A stretch of DNA of 39,658 nucleotides from Bacillota bacterium (GCA_023442775.1 JAEZXH010000024.1:1-39658); one strand, 5' to 3'. Shown: positions 30,082 to 39,508, numbered from the stretch's first letter. Notes: a model not told the origin generated them from the letters alone. Made by a program: numbers and translations.

Positions 30082-33000
30082 CTAGGGGTGAATCTTCATT
30101 TCAATGGGCAAATCATCAGTGTGCGGTGTCTTGTTGAGGCCAAAGTACTCCGCCATCACGTCGCGGATGAGGGCACTGCCGTTGGACCCGGGGCCCCCTT
30201 GGAAGAGGAGGCAACACACCGCAATCTCTGGATTGTCATAGGGGGCAAAGGCCACCTGCCAAGAGAAACTGTCATAGGTGTCCCCGGTGTAGGGGTTGGC
30301 CCCAGCCCGTTCCGCAGTCCCCGTCTTGATTCCCACGGCGACGGGGAACTTCTCGAAGACCTTCTTCGGCGCTCCTGTGAGAGCGGCGCGGCGCATCCCT
30401 TCCTTCACCTCGTCAAAGAACTTCGGACTCTTCACATCCATAGGCAAGCCCTGAGACTTCACCTCGAGAAGGGTCTTGACGTTTTTCTCGTCGGCAATGT
30501 GATCCACGAGACTCAAGGGATAGAGGGTTCCCCCATTGGCGATGGCCATGGTGTAGCGACTCATCTGTGCGAGTGTATAGGCGTTGGCTCCCTGTCCAAT
30601 GGTGACGTTCATCGTGTCCGCAAGGTTCCACGCCGCCTGGTTGAGATAGTCGTAGAGCATGAGATCTGCCAAGGGGATGCGGCGTTTTTCGTCTCGTTTT
30701 TTCGTGTCGAGATGTTCCTCTTCCATCACCTTGACGATTCTCTCTCGACTCGGGACCTCCTCTTCATCGAAGAGGGCGAGGAGGGTAGACTTTGCCTTCT
30801 CCTCGTCGGAAGCCTTGAAGTCCTCGGTGAGAAACTCCTCGAGATGGGCGTCGAGGTAGTGACGGAAGAGGCTCTTCATCGTCTGGCGCTTCGTCTTCGG
30901 GTCGGGGATGGAACCCTTCGCCTCAGCGGGGACGTGAATCTCGAGGCCCGTGCGCTCTCCAAGGCCAAATTTTCGGGCCATGTCGGCGATGTCCTCGGCA
31001 GTGATGCGAATGGGAAGGGAAATCCCCTTTCGCTGGTCCTCCCCGAGGGCTAAGGAGTAGAAGTAGTAGTTGTTCGAGTGTTGGATGGCCCCGTAGAGGT
31101 CCACGTCTCCTTGAGTTTCTCTCTGTTGATTCCAGAGCCAGTTCCCAAAGATGCTGCCCCCGACGTCGACATAGCCCCCGTCGGTGATGGTCATCGTCGG
31201 GTCGAGGCCCTTCTCAAGAGCCGCCAGAGAGGTGACCATCTTAAAGATGGACCCGGGCTGGACCGCGGTTTGGGTGGCGACGTTAAAGAGGGGACGGGGA
31301 GCTAGAGGGTTCTTTTCCTCACGAGGTTTTAATCCCTCCCAATCCACCGAGGAGATGCCCGTGGCGAAGAGGTTCGGGTCGTAACTTGGGAAGTTTGCCA
31401 TGGCAAGGACCTTTCCCGTCCGCACATCGACGGCCATCACTGCCCCAGAGGTGGCGTTGACGTAGGGGCGTCCCTTGTCCTTGGAGCCGATCATGGTGAG
31501 ATTGCCCCATGGGCTCTCGATGGTGGAGCCGGTGCGAATGGCGGCGAGGGTCTGTCCTAAGGCGAGTTCTGCCCGCTTTTGAAGGTTCAGATCGATGCTC
31601 AAGTAGACGTTATTTCCCGCCTCCGGCTCCTCTTCCTTGAGGATGCGAGTCGTATTCCCAAGGGAGTCCACCTCCACGTTTTGGGAGCCATTCTTCCCGT
31701 GGAGATACTCCTCGTACGTCCTCTCGATGCCGCTCTTTCCAATGAGGGCATCCCGTTCATAGCCCTTCTCCTCCACGTACTCCTTGAGTTCATCCTCCCC
31801 GGAAATCTTCCCGAGATAGCCGAGGATGTGGGCGGAGCTTTGGCCCAGGGGATAGGACCGAATCGGTTCCGTGGAGACGTCGATGCCCTGTTGTGCCTCG
31901 ATGTTTTCCGCAAGGCGCGCCACGGTCCTGTCGGAGATTTTGTAGGCGAAGTTTAAGGGCATGTACCCGAGGCTTCCCTGGTGGATGAGAGCGTCGTAGA
32001 TGTTCATCACTTCCCGGGCCTCAAAGCGCTGAAAGTCCTCGGGAATCTTGTAGTATTGCCGCACCTTCTCGAAGGCCTCTTCCGCGGTGGAGCCGGTCTT
32101 AATCCTATAGCGCTCCTGCCAATCGGCGAGGTTTTTCATCTCGGTGTAGCGGTAGGTGTTGTCGCCAACACTGATCCCCGTGACGATTTGTGCGTCGAGA
32201 AGGACCCGCTGGGCGGCAGACTTCATGTGTTGGGTTTCTAAGACCTTGGCGAGGAGGTCTTCGTCGTGAAGCTCTCCAATGATGAGATCTTGGAGGTCCT
32301 GCCCCTTCTCCCCGCGATAGGAGACCTTCCCCTTCTCCTCTTTGACGTGAATCGTCTCGAGGCCCTTTCTCCCCTCGAGAACCTTGGCCACCTCTTCCCC
32401 GGGAAGGAACCCATCTTCGTCCCGCTCCATGGCGAGAAGTCCGGGAAGGCCCTTGGCGCGGAAAATCGTGAGAAAATCCTCCTTCGCCGAGCTCTCCATG
32501 CGGATGGCGGGGTAGGTGCGCATGTGGGCGAGTTTCTTCTCTTCGTAGCGCAGGTAGTGACGGTTGGCGACGGGGCTCAAATGAAGGCTCTCTCCAAGGC
32601 CGTGGCGATTGAGAAGATCATAGGCCAAGCGGCGACAGATTGGGTGCTCCAACACCTTCTGCACCGTCCTGTCATTTTCTCCAATGAGGCCCACGAGGGC
32701 ATCGAGGGCGGGAGTCGCCTCGGAAAACCCGTAACGACTCTTCCACAACAGACTCTTCTTCTCCCCGGTGTAGGAGAGGCTGACCCCGGCGTCGGTGAGG
32801 CTCACCTCGATGGGAATCTCCTGTCCCGTACTGTCCATGGCCTCGAGAAATTTCTTCGCCACGGTCACCGCGGGTCCTCCTTCTCCCTCTCCCTGCCCCT
32901 TGTAGGCGAGGAGAAATTCCCCGACGAGTTGGTGCTCGACAATCTCTCGTGCCGCCTCCTCTTCCGGAGAAATTTCCGCCGCAAGGGCCGTGCTCTGGTC

Positions 33001-33405
33001 CTTGTACCGAAGGACATTGAGCTCGAGGGGAAAGTCGTCGAGGTGACGCGCCCCATCTTCTTCCAGCACGTTGGCCACATAGCGAAAGAGGCGGTTCTTC
33101 TTCTCCGTCTCCACGTGGGCGAGTTCATCCTTTCGCAGCTGCACCGTAAACACGGGGCGATTCCCTGCGATGAGCTGCCCCTTTCGGTCTCGAATCTCTC
33201 CTCTCGGCGCCGTGATGACGATGCGCTTTAATCGCTTTGTCTCGGAAATTTCCCGGTACTGGGCACCGCGAATCCCGGTCAAATAAAAAAGGCGCGCACC
33301 GAGGGCCCCGAAGATGAGAAGGACGATGACGTAATAGACACTGAGGCGACTCTTCCCATCGAGCCAGGAGAAGAGTCGCCCAAGGAGGTGTTTGATTCTA
33401 TCCAT
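30082..33405 (-). CDS. mrdA: Class B penicillin-binding protein 2 (elongasome transpeptidase), extra-long
   Basis: A 1107-residue peptidoglycan cross-linking enzyme with one N-terminal membrane helix (about 22-43). The transpeptidase domain has SIFK (719-722), SNN (777-779) and KTG (1027-1029). Typical PBP2 proteins have 600-720 residues. The extra length comes from a very large N-terminal pedestal (about 60-600) and a charged, helical insertion of about 80 residues (about 836-915) inside the transpeptidase domain, between the IPDP and WNLADTMN segments. The start is the Met behind GGAGG. Overlap of eight bases with mreD; gene order mreC-mreD-mrdA is the standard one for cell elongation. Confidence 0.92.
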   Translation of the reverse strand: MDRIKHLLGRLFSWLDGKSRLSVYYVIVLLIFGALGARLFYLTGIRGAQYREISETKRLKRIVITAPRGEIRDRKGQLIAGNRPVFTVQLRKDELAHVETEKKNRLFRYVANVLEEDGARHLDDFPLELNVLRYKDQSTALAAEISPEEEAAREIVEHQLVGEFLLAYKGQGEGEGGPAVTVAKKFLEAMDSTGQEIPIEVSLTDAGVSLSYTGEKKSLLWKSRYGFSEATPALDALVGLIGENDRTVQKVLEHPICRRLAYDLLNRHGLGESLHLSPVANRHYLRYEEKKLAHMRTYPAIRMESSAKEDFLTIFRAKGLPGLLAMERDEDGFLPGEEVAKVLEGRKGLETIHVKEEKGKVSYRGEKGQDLQDLIIGELHDEDLLAKVLETQHMKSAAQRVLLDAQIVTGISVGDNTYRYTEMKNLADWQERYRIKTGSTAEEAFEKVRQYYKIPEDFQRFEAREVMNIYDALIHQGSLGYMPLNFAYKISDRTVARLAENIEAQQGIDVSTEPIRSYPLGQSSAHILGYLGKISGEDELKEYVEEKGYERDALIGKSGIERTYEEYLHGKNGSQNVEVDSLGNTTRILKEEEPEAGNNVYLSIDLNLQKRAELALGQTLAAIRTGSTIESPWGNLTMIGSKDKGRPYVNATSGAVMAVDVRTGKVLAMANFPSYDPNLFATGISSVDWEGLKPREEKNPLAPRPLFNVATQTAVQPGSIFKMVTSLAALEKGLDPTMTITDGGYVDVGGSIFGNWLWNQQRETQGDVDLYGAIQHSNNYYFYSLALGEDQRKGISLPIRITAEDIADMARKFGLGERTGLEIHVPAEAKGSIPDPKTKRQTMKSLFRHYLDAHLEEFLTEDFKASDEEKAKSTLLALFDEEEVPSRERIVKVMEEEHLDTKKRDEKRRIPLADLMLYDYLNQAAWNLADTMNVTIGQGANAYTLAQMSRYTMAIANGGTLYPLSLVDHIADEKNVKTLLEVKSQGLPMDVKSPKFFDEVKEGMRRAALTGAPKKVFEKFPVAVGIKTGTAERAGANPYTGDTYDSFSWQVAFAPYDNPEIAVCCLLFQGGPGSNGSALIRDVMAEYFGLNKTPHTDDLPIEMKIHP

Positions 33406-33886
33406 CGACCCTCCTCCTCTCATAGAGAACCATGGCCAAGACGATGGCCCCAGTGATAAAACTTCCTACAATCAAGTGCTCCCCAAAGAGGACCCCGCGA
33501 AAAGAGGGGCCCGTCATGGGACTCTTAAGCGCCGTCAAGATCCCAGTCAATACCCCGAGAATCACGCGACTTACCGCGTAGAGAAGAGCCGCCCCAAAGA
33601 TCGAGAGGCTGCGCAGTCGGCGATGAAGGTAGAGAAGGCCCCAGCTACTCAGCCCGTAGGCGATGGCATAGAGGAAGGGCTCGGTTCCCACCACCGCGTC
33701 GAGGAGCACCCCTCCCACCACCCCAAAGATGGGGACGAATCCCTCTGTCTCTTCGTCGAAGAGGAGAAGGACCAGGGCGATGAGAAGAAGACTCACCCCG
33801 TGGCGCAGGGAGACTCCCATCACCGTCGCCGCCATCTGGAGAAAAAAGGCGAGGACAAAGAGGCCGATGGGCCGCAGCATCTTCAT
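33398..33886 (-). CDS. mreD: Rod shape-determining protein MreD
   Basis: A 162-residue membrane protein with about five hydrophobic segments and little else; GVVGGVLLDAVVG (about 56-68) is the family's conserved membrane loop. Identified by size, hydropathy and position between mreC and the penicillin-binding protein gene, with overlaps of four and eight bases. It links MreC to the wall-synthesis complex. Confidence 0.87.
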   Translation of the reverse strand: MKMLRPIGLFVLAFFLQMAATVMGVSLRHGVSLLLIALVLLLFDEETEGFVPIFGVVGGVLLDAVVGTEPFLYAIAYGLSSWGLLYLHRRLRSLSIFGAALLYAVSRVILGVLTGILTALKSPMTGPSFRGVLFGEHLIVGSFITGAIVLAMVLYERRRVDG

Positions 33887-34731
33887 GAAGCCGGCTCCTC
33901 TCCGAGGACGAAGACTTGGGAGAGGCGCTTGAAGTTCACCGCGGGGCGCACCTTGATTTCCTGCGTCATCGCCTTTTCATCGCGATGGACCTCGGTGACG
34001 GTTCCCACGAAGATGCCGCCGGCAAAGACGTCCCCAATTCCCGCGCTCATGAGGCGATCATTGGCCACCACGTCGGCGTAGGGGTCGAAGGTAAAGCCCA
34101 AGAGGAGCTCCTTTCCCTGTCCACGCAAGACGCCGCCGTCCTGGGTGCGGATGTTGCGCACGCTCACTGCTGCACCCTCACTAAAGATGCTCTGGACCTT
34201 CGCCCAATTGTCCCCCACTTCCACCACTTTTCCCACGAGGCCCTCGACGATGACCCCGCCGCGTCCGTCGAGGCCCACCACCACCGTGGCGTCCTTCTTC
34301 ACCCCGTGAAGACTGCCCCGGTCAATGGAGAGAGACGAGAACTTGTAGCCCTCGTCAACCCCTGTAATTCGCGCCTTGATGAGGGGGTGGGTGGAGGCGC
34401 TGCGCAGTTTCGCTTCACTGCGTAGGAGTTCGGATCGTCCGATGATGTCGCTGAGTTTGCGATTCTCCTCTTCGAGGCGGGCCACCTCTTGGGAGAGGGT
34501 GCGGTTCTCTTTTTCCAAACTTCCGACGTGGGCGAGGGAGTGGCCAAAGCTTCGGAGTTGACTCGCCCCGCGGCCGGTGAGGGAGAGGGCGGGACTCAAG
34601 ACGTCGCCGATGATTCGGTCCCCGACCCCAGTGACGAGACGGCCCAGAGGGGAGAGGCCGAGAATGAGGACCCCCGCCACGGCGCCAATGCGCACCCAGG
34701 TGGTCTTTTGGAGTTGTTCTAATCGTCCCAT
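33883..34731 (-). CDS. mreC: Rod shape-determining protein MreC
   Basis: A 282-residue elongasome scaffold. One N-terminal membrane helix (about 13-30), a coiled coil (about 68-98, LEKENRTLSQEVARLEEE), and the two-barrel periplasm-like domain (about 115-275) with RITGVDEGYKFSSLSIDRG, VVVGLDGRGGVIVEGLVG and LSQVFVL. mreB does not precede it: radC does, overlapping by 13 bases. mreB may lie elsewhere in the genome. Confidence 0.93.
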   Translation of the reverse strand: MGRLEQLQKTTWVRIGAVAGVLILGLSPLGRLVTGVGDRIIGDVLSPALSLTGRGASQLRSFGHSLAHVGSLEKENRTLSQEVARLEEENRKLSDIIGRSELLRSEAKLRSASTHPLIKARITGVDEGYKFSSLSIDRGSLHGVKKDATVVVGLDGRGGVIVEGLVGKVVEVGDNWAKVQSIFSEGAAVSVRNIRTQDGGVLRGQGKELLLGFTFDPYADVVANDRLMSAGIGDVFAGGIFVGTVTEVHRDEKAMTQEIKVRPAVNFKRLSQVFVLGEEPAS

Positions 34732-35444
34732 CCTGTCATTTCCCCTTGTCGTCTAAAACTGTAGTAGGTGCCATGGCCGATGATGAGGTGGTCCTCCACC
34801 CCAATCCCTAGGAGTTTTCCCGCCTTCATCAGCCGCTTCGTCACATCGCGATCCGCACCAGAGGGCGTTGCGTCGCCGCTGGGGTGATTGTGGGCGAGGA
34901 TGATGGAGTGGGCGCGCATCTGCATCGCCGCCGAGAAGACTTCCCGAGGCTCTGCGAAGGTACTCGTCATGGACCCGCGAGAGATGGTCCGCATCCCGAG
35001 GAGGGTCTTCTTCGTCGAAAGGCCAAGAATCGCAAACTCCTCCACGTCACTGTCTTGCATCCGCACCATGAGCACCTGGGCTGCATCTTCGGCACTTTTA
35101 ATCTTCGTTCTCTCCCCGAGGCCACGGCTCATCACGCGACGCCCGAGTTCCACGGAGGCGAGGACGCTGGCCGCCTTCGCTGGGCCCACTCCTTTGATGT
35201 CTAACAACTGGTGTTTTCTCGCCTTGGCAATGCCCCGCAGCTGACCCTCCACACTTCCCTCTTCCCCTCCCGTGGAGAGCTCTCGAAGGATGCGCCGCGA
35301 GAGTTCGATGGCGTTCTCCTCCTGGTGTCCACTGCCGAGGATGATGGCGAGAAGTTCGGTGATGCTGAGAGACTCGGGCCCTTGAACCAAGAGTTTTTCC
35401 CGAGGACGGTCCTGTTCGGGCAATTCCTTGAGAATCGACTTCAC
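34719..35444 (-). CDS. radC: RadC family JAB/MPN-domain protein
   Basis: A 241-residue protein. N-terminal helix-hairpin-helix (about 75-98, LLDIKGVGPAKAA) and a C-terminal JAB-type metal domain with LAHNHPSGDATPSGAD (His-x-His-Pro...Asp, about 184-199). The family stands beside mreBCD in many bacteria. The proposed repair role is doubtful; the real function is open. One base separates it from maf. Confidence 0.93.
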   Translation of the reverse strand: MKSILKELPEQDRPREKLLVQGPESLSITELLAIILGSGHQEENAIELSRRILRELSTGGEEGSVEGQLRGIAKARKHQLLDIKGVGPAKAASVLASVELGRRVMSRGLGERTKIKSAEDAAQVLMVRMQDSDVEEFAILGLSTKKTLLGMRTISRGSMTSTFAEPREVFSAAMQMRAHSIILAHNHPSGDATPSGADRDVTKRLMKAGKLLGIGVEDHLIIGHGTYYSFRRQGEMTGWDD

Positions 35445-35445
35445 C

Positions 35446-36018
35446 TCAGACTCCTTTCAAGAGATCGATGCCAAAGCTTTCCTTCAAATCCTGGGCGAGG
35501 GCACTGGTGGGAAGGCCGACCACCGCCTCATAATCCCCTTCTATCCTCTCGATAAAGAGGCTCCCGAGTCCCTGAATCCCGTAGGACCCCGCCTTGTCCA
35601 TGGGCTCTTTCGTCTCCACGTAGGCGAAAATCTCCTCGTCGGTGAGTTCTCGAAAGGTGACCTTCGTCGTCACGACGTTGACCATACGATGCTTCGGCCC
35701 AATGATGGCGTAGCCGGTGAGCACCTCGTGGGTGGAGCCGGAGAGGGTGCGAAGCATCTCCTTGGCCTCCTCGGCATCTTTTGGTTTTCCCAAGACTCTC
35801 CCCTCGTGGACCACCACCGTATCCACGCCGACGACCACCTCCTCTGGGTGATGACTCCAGACCTCTCGCGCCTTCTCAAAGGCAAGCCCGGAGACGACAC
35901 AGGCGGCAGTCCCCCCGAAGGAGGACTCCTCCATCGAGGCGGGTTCGATACTAAAGGGATGGGGGAAGCGCTCTAAGAGCATCTGACGACGGGCCGAGGC
36001 TGAGGCAAGGATGAACAT
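35446..36018 (-). CDS. maf: Maf family nucleotide pyrophosphatase
   Basis: A 190-residue house-cleaning enzyme that hydrolyses non-canonical or modified nucleotides. FILASASARRQMLLE at the start (SxSxRR), VVGVDTVVVHEGRVLGKP (about 67-84) with the catalytic Asp, and DKAGSYGIQGLGSLFI (about 141-156). The start is at the Met behind GGAGG; the frame extends 47 codons upstream into the transporter gene without a site. Confidence 0.95.
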   Translation of the reverse strand: MFILASASARRQMLLERFPHPFSIEPASMEESSFGGTAACVVSGLAFEKAREVWSHHPEEVVVGVDTVVVHEGRVLGKPKDAEEAKEMLRTLSGSTHEVLTGYAIIGPKHRMVNVVTTKVTFRELTDEEIFAYVETKEPMDKAGSYGIQGLGSLFIERIEGDYEAVVGLPTSALAQDLKESFGIDLLKGV

Positions 36019-36026
36019 AGGACCTC

Positions 36027-36539
36027 CTAGATCCGCAAGATTTTTGAGAAGTGACGCAAGAAGAAGAGAGAGGCCCATCCGACGAAGTAGCCGGTCAGGA
36101 GGCCGAGTCCGAGGAGCAGGGGCAGGTAGATGATGAGGTGGGAATTCTGAATGACCCAAGCCGCCACCGTCACCTGGGCGATGTTGTGGAAAAAGGAGCC
36201 AATCTCACTGATGCCAATCTCCGAGAGGTAGCGGTCGAAGTACTTCTTCGCCAAGGCCATGCCGATGGCACTGGCAATGCCCCCGGCGAGGCTGTAGAAA
36301 AAGCTCGTCACATTTCCCGAGAGCAAGAGGAGAAGAAGACTCTTCCCCACGGCGACGATGAGCGCCGCAACAGAACCGATGAGATTCAAGGTGGAGAGGA
36401 CCGCAATGTTGGCAAACCCAAGGCGCGCCCCAGGCAGTGGGATGGGGATGGGAAGGGAGGATTCCACAAGGCCCAGAATGGCTCCGATGGCAATAAAGAG
36501 GCTCAGAAGGATGAGCCGTTTTGGACTCTTCGTCTTCAT
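36027..36539 (-). CDS. Gx transporter family / heptaprenyl diphosphate synthase component I-like membrane protein
   Basis: A 170-residue membrane protein with five or six hydrophobic segments. ESSLPIPIPLPGARLGFANI (about 26-45) and SFFYSLAGGIAS (about 79-90) are typical of the family named after component I of heptaprenyl diphosphate synthase and now classed as Gx transporters related to ECF S components. It forms a pair with the NusG-domain-II gene (four-base overlap), seen near quinone or flavin electron-transfer genes. The substrate is unknown. Confidence 0.85.
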   Translation of the reverse strand: MKTKSPKRLILLSLFIAIGAILGLVESSLPIPIPLPGARLGFANIAVLSTLNLIGSVAALIVAVGKSLLLLLLSGNVTSFFYSLAGGIASAIGMALAKKYFDRYLSEIGISEIGSFFHNIAQVTVAAWVIQNSHLIIYLPLLLGLGLLTGYFVGWASLFFLRHFSKILRI

Positions 36540-36925
36540 CGAAGCATCACGTCCAGACCCTCATCGGAGGAATTCTCCGCCTCCACCTCAAGGCTCAACC
36601 GGTGGGGCAGACAGACGATCATCTCCCCGGGGCGGGTAATCTTCGCCATGTGCAGGCAAATCTTATCGGGGCAGGTGGACTCCTCCATCCACGCCCCTTC
36701 CCCATCGTAGCCCATGAGGTTGTGCCCCCATGGGGTGTCCACGGTGACGTGTCCATGTTTCGTCCCGGGAACGAGGGGAATTCTCTTCACTTCCTTCCCT
36801 TCGACCCGGACGCTCACCGCCTTTTCTCCTTCTGTGTCCGCCATCAAAAAACTGCGTGAATAGGCAAGTACACCAAGGGCCACGCAAATAATCAGTGCGA
36901 TGACCACAAAATCTCCTCGTCTCAT
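36536..36925 (-). CDS. NusG domain II-containing small anchored protein
   Basis: A 129-residue protein. One N-terminal membrane helix (about 7-23), then a NusG-domain-II fold (about 36-120) with the hallmark ESTCPDKICLHMAKITRPGE and CLPHRL (three Cys, split here around about 82-108). Not a transcription factor: this branch is extracytoplasmic and linked to Gx transporters, ApbE or Rnf genes. First gene of the long minus-strand string; ATG with AAGGAGG five bases ahead and a TATAAT 24 bases upstream. Confidence 0.87.
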   Translation of the reverse strand: MRRGDFVVIALIICVALGVLAYSRSFLMADTEGEKAVSVRVEGKEVKRIPLVPGTKHGHVTVDTPWGHNLMGYDGEGAWMEESTCPDKICLHMAKITRPGEMIVCLPHRLSLEVEAENSSDEGLDVMLR

Positions 36926-36948
36926 CCTATCCTCCTTTCATTCTCCTT

Positions 36949-36957
36949 ATTATACCA
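36949..36957 (-). promoter_or_regulatory. Extended -10 promoter of the maf-radC-mre string
   Basis: TATAAT (36949-36954) preceded by TGG, as at obgE. A good -35 is not seen. It heads a gene string of more than 11 kb with no clear terminator before rng. Confidence 0.6.
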
Positions 36958-36991
36958 CAAGGCCCAAGTGGAAAAAGAAATTGGAAAACGG

Positions 36992-37020
36992 TGTTATTTT
37001 ACGATTAAATCGGGTATAGT
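36992..37020 (+). promoter_or_regulatory. Candidate promoter of the aldehyde dehydrogenase gene
   Basis: TATAGT (37015-37020) with a weak TGTTAT 17 bases upstream. An 11-base palindrome CGATT-A-AATCG (37002-37012) lies in the spacer and could be an operator. Confidence 0.4.
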
Positions 37021-37065
37021 GTTCTTATAGTTCCCTATTCATGTGTGATAAAAAGGAGGTTAGCG

Positions 37066-38547
37066 ATGCAGTTCAAAGATCGTTATCAACTTTATATTGA
37101 CGGGTCCTGGCGCGATGCAGAAGATGGGGCTCTCGTCGAGACGAAAAACCCCGCCACCGGCGAGGTCCTCTCGAAGATTGCCGACGCGTCGAAAAAGGAT
37201 GTGGACGAGGCGGTAGCCGCTGCCCGCCGCGCCTTCTGTGGCCCCTGGAGAGAGACGACGAAGGAAGAGCGCGCCGAACTCCTCTTAAAGATCGCCGACA
37301 TCATCGACGCAAATACCGAGATGCTCGCCACCATCGAAACCATGGATAACGGCAAGCCCATTCGTGAGACCATGGCGGTGGATGTGCCCCTCTCTGCAGA
37401 CCACTTCCGCTATTTCGCCGGCGTCCTTCGCTCCGAAGAAGATCAAGCGAGTATCCTCGATGGCAAGTTCTTAAACCTCATCATGAAGGAGCCCATTGGC
37501 GTCGTGGCCCAGATTGTGCCTTGGAACTTCCCCTTCCTCATGGCGGCGTGGAAACTCGCTCCCGCCTTAGCTGCTGGGGACACCATCGTCTTGAAGCCCT
37601 CTTCCTCCACCTCCCTCTCGGTTCTCGCCTTGGTGGAACTCATTGGCGATCTTTTGCCCAAGGGAGTCTTAAACGTGGTGACGGGCCGTGGCTCAAAGTC
37701 CGGGGAATTTCTCCAACACCATCCCGACATCGACAAAATCGCCTTTACCGGGTCCACGGAAGTGGGGCGTGAAATCGGCATCTCCGCCGCAGAGCAACTC
37801 ATCCCTGCCACCTTGGAACTCGGGGGGAAGAGCGCGAACATCATCTTTGACGATGCGGATATGGAACAGGCCCTTGATGGAGCCCAACTCGGCATCCTCT
37901 TTAACCAGGGACAAGTCTGCTGCGCAGGAAGCCGCCTCTTCGTCCAAGAGGGCATCTATGACTCCTTCGTGAAGAAACTCGTAGAAAAGTTCGAGGGCAT
38001 TCGCGTGGGCAACCCCCTCGACAAGGAGACGGTGATGGGGTCTCAAATCGACGAGCGTCAGCTCCAAAAGATTCTCTCCTACGTGGACATCGCCAAGGAA
38101 AACGGGGCGACAATCCTCACCGGCGGCAAGCGTCTTGAGGAGGGAGAACTCGCCAAGGGCGCCTTCATGGCTCCCACCATCATCACCGACCAACAAAATG
38201 ACGACCGGGTCTGCCAAGAGGAAATCTTTGGTCCCGTGGTGGTCATCCAAAAGTTTGCCTCGGAAGATGAAGTGGTGCGCCTCGCCAACGATTCCGACTA
38301 CGGCCTCGGTGGCGGTGTCTACACGAAGAACTTGGACCGCGCCCTCTCGGTGGCTCGCCGGATTCGCACGGGACGCATGTGGGTCAACACCTACAACCAA
38401 ATCCCCGCAGGGGCTCCCTTTGGAGGCTACAAGGATTCAGGCATCGGCCGCGAAACCCACAAGATGATCTTAAACTCCTATTGCCAGACGAAGAACATCC
38501 TCATCGATCTCACGGGCAAGCCCTCGGGATTCTATGATGTGAAATAA
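37066..38547 (+). CDS. NAD(P)-dependent aldehyde dehydrogenase
   Basis: A 493-residue enzyme oxidising aldehydes to acids. Cofactor part with IVPWNFPFLMAAWKLAPALA (about 153-172), FTGSTEVG (about 233-240), the general-base LELGGKSANII (about 256-266), and the catalytic Cys in GQVCCAGSRLF (about 288-298). NTYNQIPAGAPFGGYKDSG near the end is common to the betaine/retinal-type class. Length is typical. Start with AAAAGGAGG six bases before the ATG. Single-gene unit with its own promoter and terminator. The aldehyde cannot be told. Confidence 0.93.
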   Translation: MQFKDRYQLYIDGSWRDAEDGALVETKNPATGEVLSKIADASKKDVDEAVAAARRAFCGPWRETTKEERAELLLKIADIIDANTEMLATIETMDNGKPIRETMAVDVPLSADHFRYFAGVLRSEEDQASILDGKFLNLIMKEPIGVVAQIVPWNFPFLMAAWKLAPALAAGDTIVLKPSSSTSLSVLALVELIGDLLPKGVLNVVTGRGSKSGEFLQHHPDIDKIAFTGSTEVGREIGISAAEQLIPATLELGGKSANIIFDDADMEQALDGAQLGILFNQGQVCCAGSRLFVQEGIYDSFVKKLVEKFEGIRVGNPLDKETVMGSQIDERQLQKILSYVDIAKENGATILTGGKRLEEGELAKGAFMAPTIITDQQNDDRVCQEEIFGPVVVIQKFASEDEVVRLANDSDYGLGGGVYTKNLDRALSVARRIRTGRMWVNTYNQIPAGAPFGGYKDSGIGRETHKMILNSYCQTKNILIDLTGKPSGFYDVK

Positions 38548-38550
38548 AAA

Positions 38551-38577
38551 GAGAGTGGGGTGACCCACTCTTTTTTT
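38551..38577. terminator. Terminator between the aldehyde dehydrogenase gene and psuG
   Basis: GAGTGGG (38553-38559) and CCCACTC (38564-38570) followed by seven T; A-run on the left. Used by both convergent genes; the psuG stop overlaps the T-run. Confidence 0.92.
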
Positions 38578-39508
38578 ATGCCATCTTCGCCATGGCGCAG
38601 GCGACGCGAGCCCCGACACGGGCATTGTTTTCTACGAGGGCGATGTTTGCCTCAAGGCTCTTGCCTTCCGTGGCTTCGAGGACGCGCCCGAGGAGAAAGG
38701 GCGTCGCTTCCTTGCCGTGAATCCCCTTCTCTTCTGCTTCCTTCAGGGCCGCGGCAATGGCCCCATCAATCTTCTCCTGATCCATCGCCGCCTCTTCGGG
38801 GATGGGGTTGGTGAGAAGAATCCCGCCGTGAAGACCGAGCTCCCACTTCGCCTTGGCAATCTTTGCCACTTCTTCGGGAGTATCCACTTGGGAGTCCACA
38901 GAGAAGCTGCTCTTTCTCGTGAAGAAGGCGGGCATCTCCTTGGTGCCGTAGCCGAGAACGGGCACCCCGAGAGTCTCCAAGACTTCCAGGGTGAGTCCAA
39001 TATCTAGGATGGACTTGGCACCAGCGCAGACGACGACGATGTCGGTCTCAGAAATCTCCTCGAGGTCCCGAGAGATGTCAAAGGTCTCCTGGGCACCACG
39101 GTGTACCCCGCCGATGCCGCCAGTGACGAAGACGGGAATCCCGGCAAGGGACGCGGTGAGAGCGCTGGTGGCCACCGTCGTTGCTCCGTGGAGGCCGAGG
39201 GCGACAATGGTAGCATAATCGCGGCGAGACGACTTGATGATGTCCTTGCTCGTCGCCATGAATTCTAGATCCTCGTCGGTGAGCCCAATCTTGATGCGTC
39301 CGCCGATGATTGCCGTCGTTGCGGGGACGGCCCCCTCTTCACGGATGATCTCTTCGCAGCGCTTCGCCGTCTCCACATTCTTCGGATAGGGCATTCCATG
39401 GGAGATGATCGTACTCTCAAGAGCCACCACGGGACGGCCCTCATCGAGAGCCTGTTGGACTTCTGGAGCAATATCCACGTATTTCTTCAACATGTCTTGT
39501 GTGAGCAT
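38576..39508 (-). CDS. psuG: Pseudouridine-5'-phosphate glycosidase
   Basis: A 310-residue enzyme that splits pseudouridine 5'-phosphate to uracil and ribose 5-phosphate. Family motifs: VVALESTIISHGMPYP (about 27-42), EGAVPATTAIIGG (about 58-70), FVTGGIGGVHRGA (about 126-138) and VVCAGAKSILDI (about 159-170, with the catalytic Lys). Length is normal. AGGAGG six bases before the ATG. The kinase psuK and a uridine transporter, its usual partners, are not in view and may lie beyond the right edge. Confidence 0.95.
   Translation of the reverse strand: MLTQDMLKKYVDIAPEVQQALDEGRPVVALESTIISHGMPYPKNVETAKRCEEIIREEGAVPATTAIIGGRIKIGLTDEDLEFMATSKDIIKSSRRDYATIVALGLHGATTVATSALTASLAGIPVFVTGGIGGVHRGAQETFDISRDLEEISETDIVVVCAGAKSILDIGLTLEVLETLGVPVLGYGTKEMPAFFTRKSSFSVDSQVDTPEEVAKIAKAKWELGLHGGILLTNPIPEEAAMDQEKIDGAIAAALKEAEEKGIHGKEATPFLLGRVLEATEGKSLEANIALVENNARVGARVACAMAKMA

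Noticed and set aside
29785..31053. A 422-codon plus-strand frame opposite the MinD-like and PBP2 genes
   Set aside because: Antisense of clear coding sequence; no family motif and no ribosome site.
33883..36925. mreB expected beside mreC
   Set aside because: The position is occupied by radC, maf and a transporter; no actin-like motif occurs in any frame of the window.
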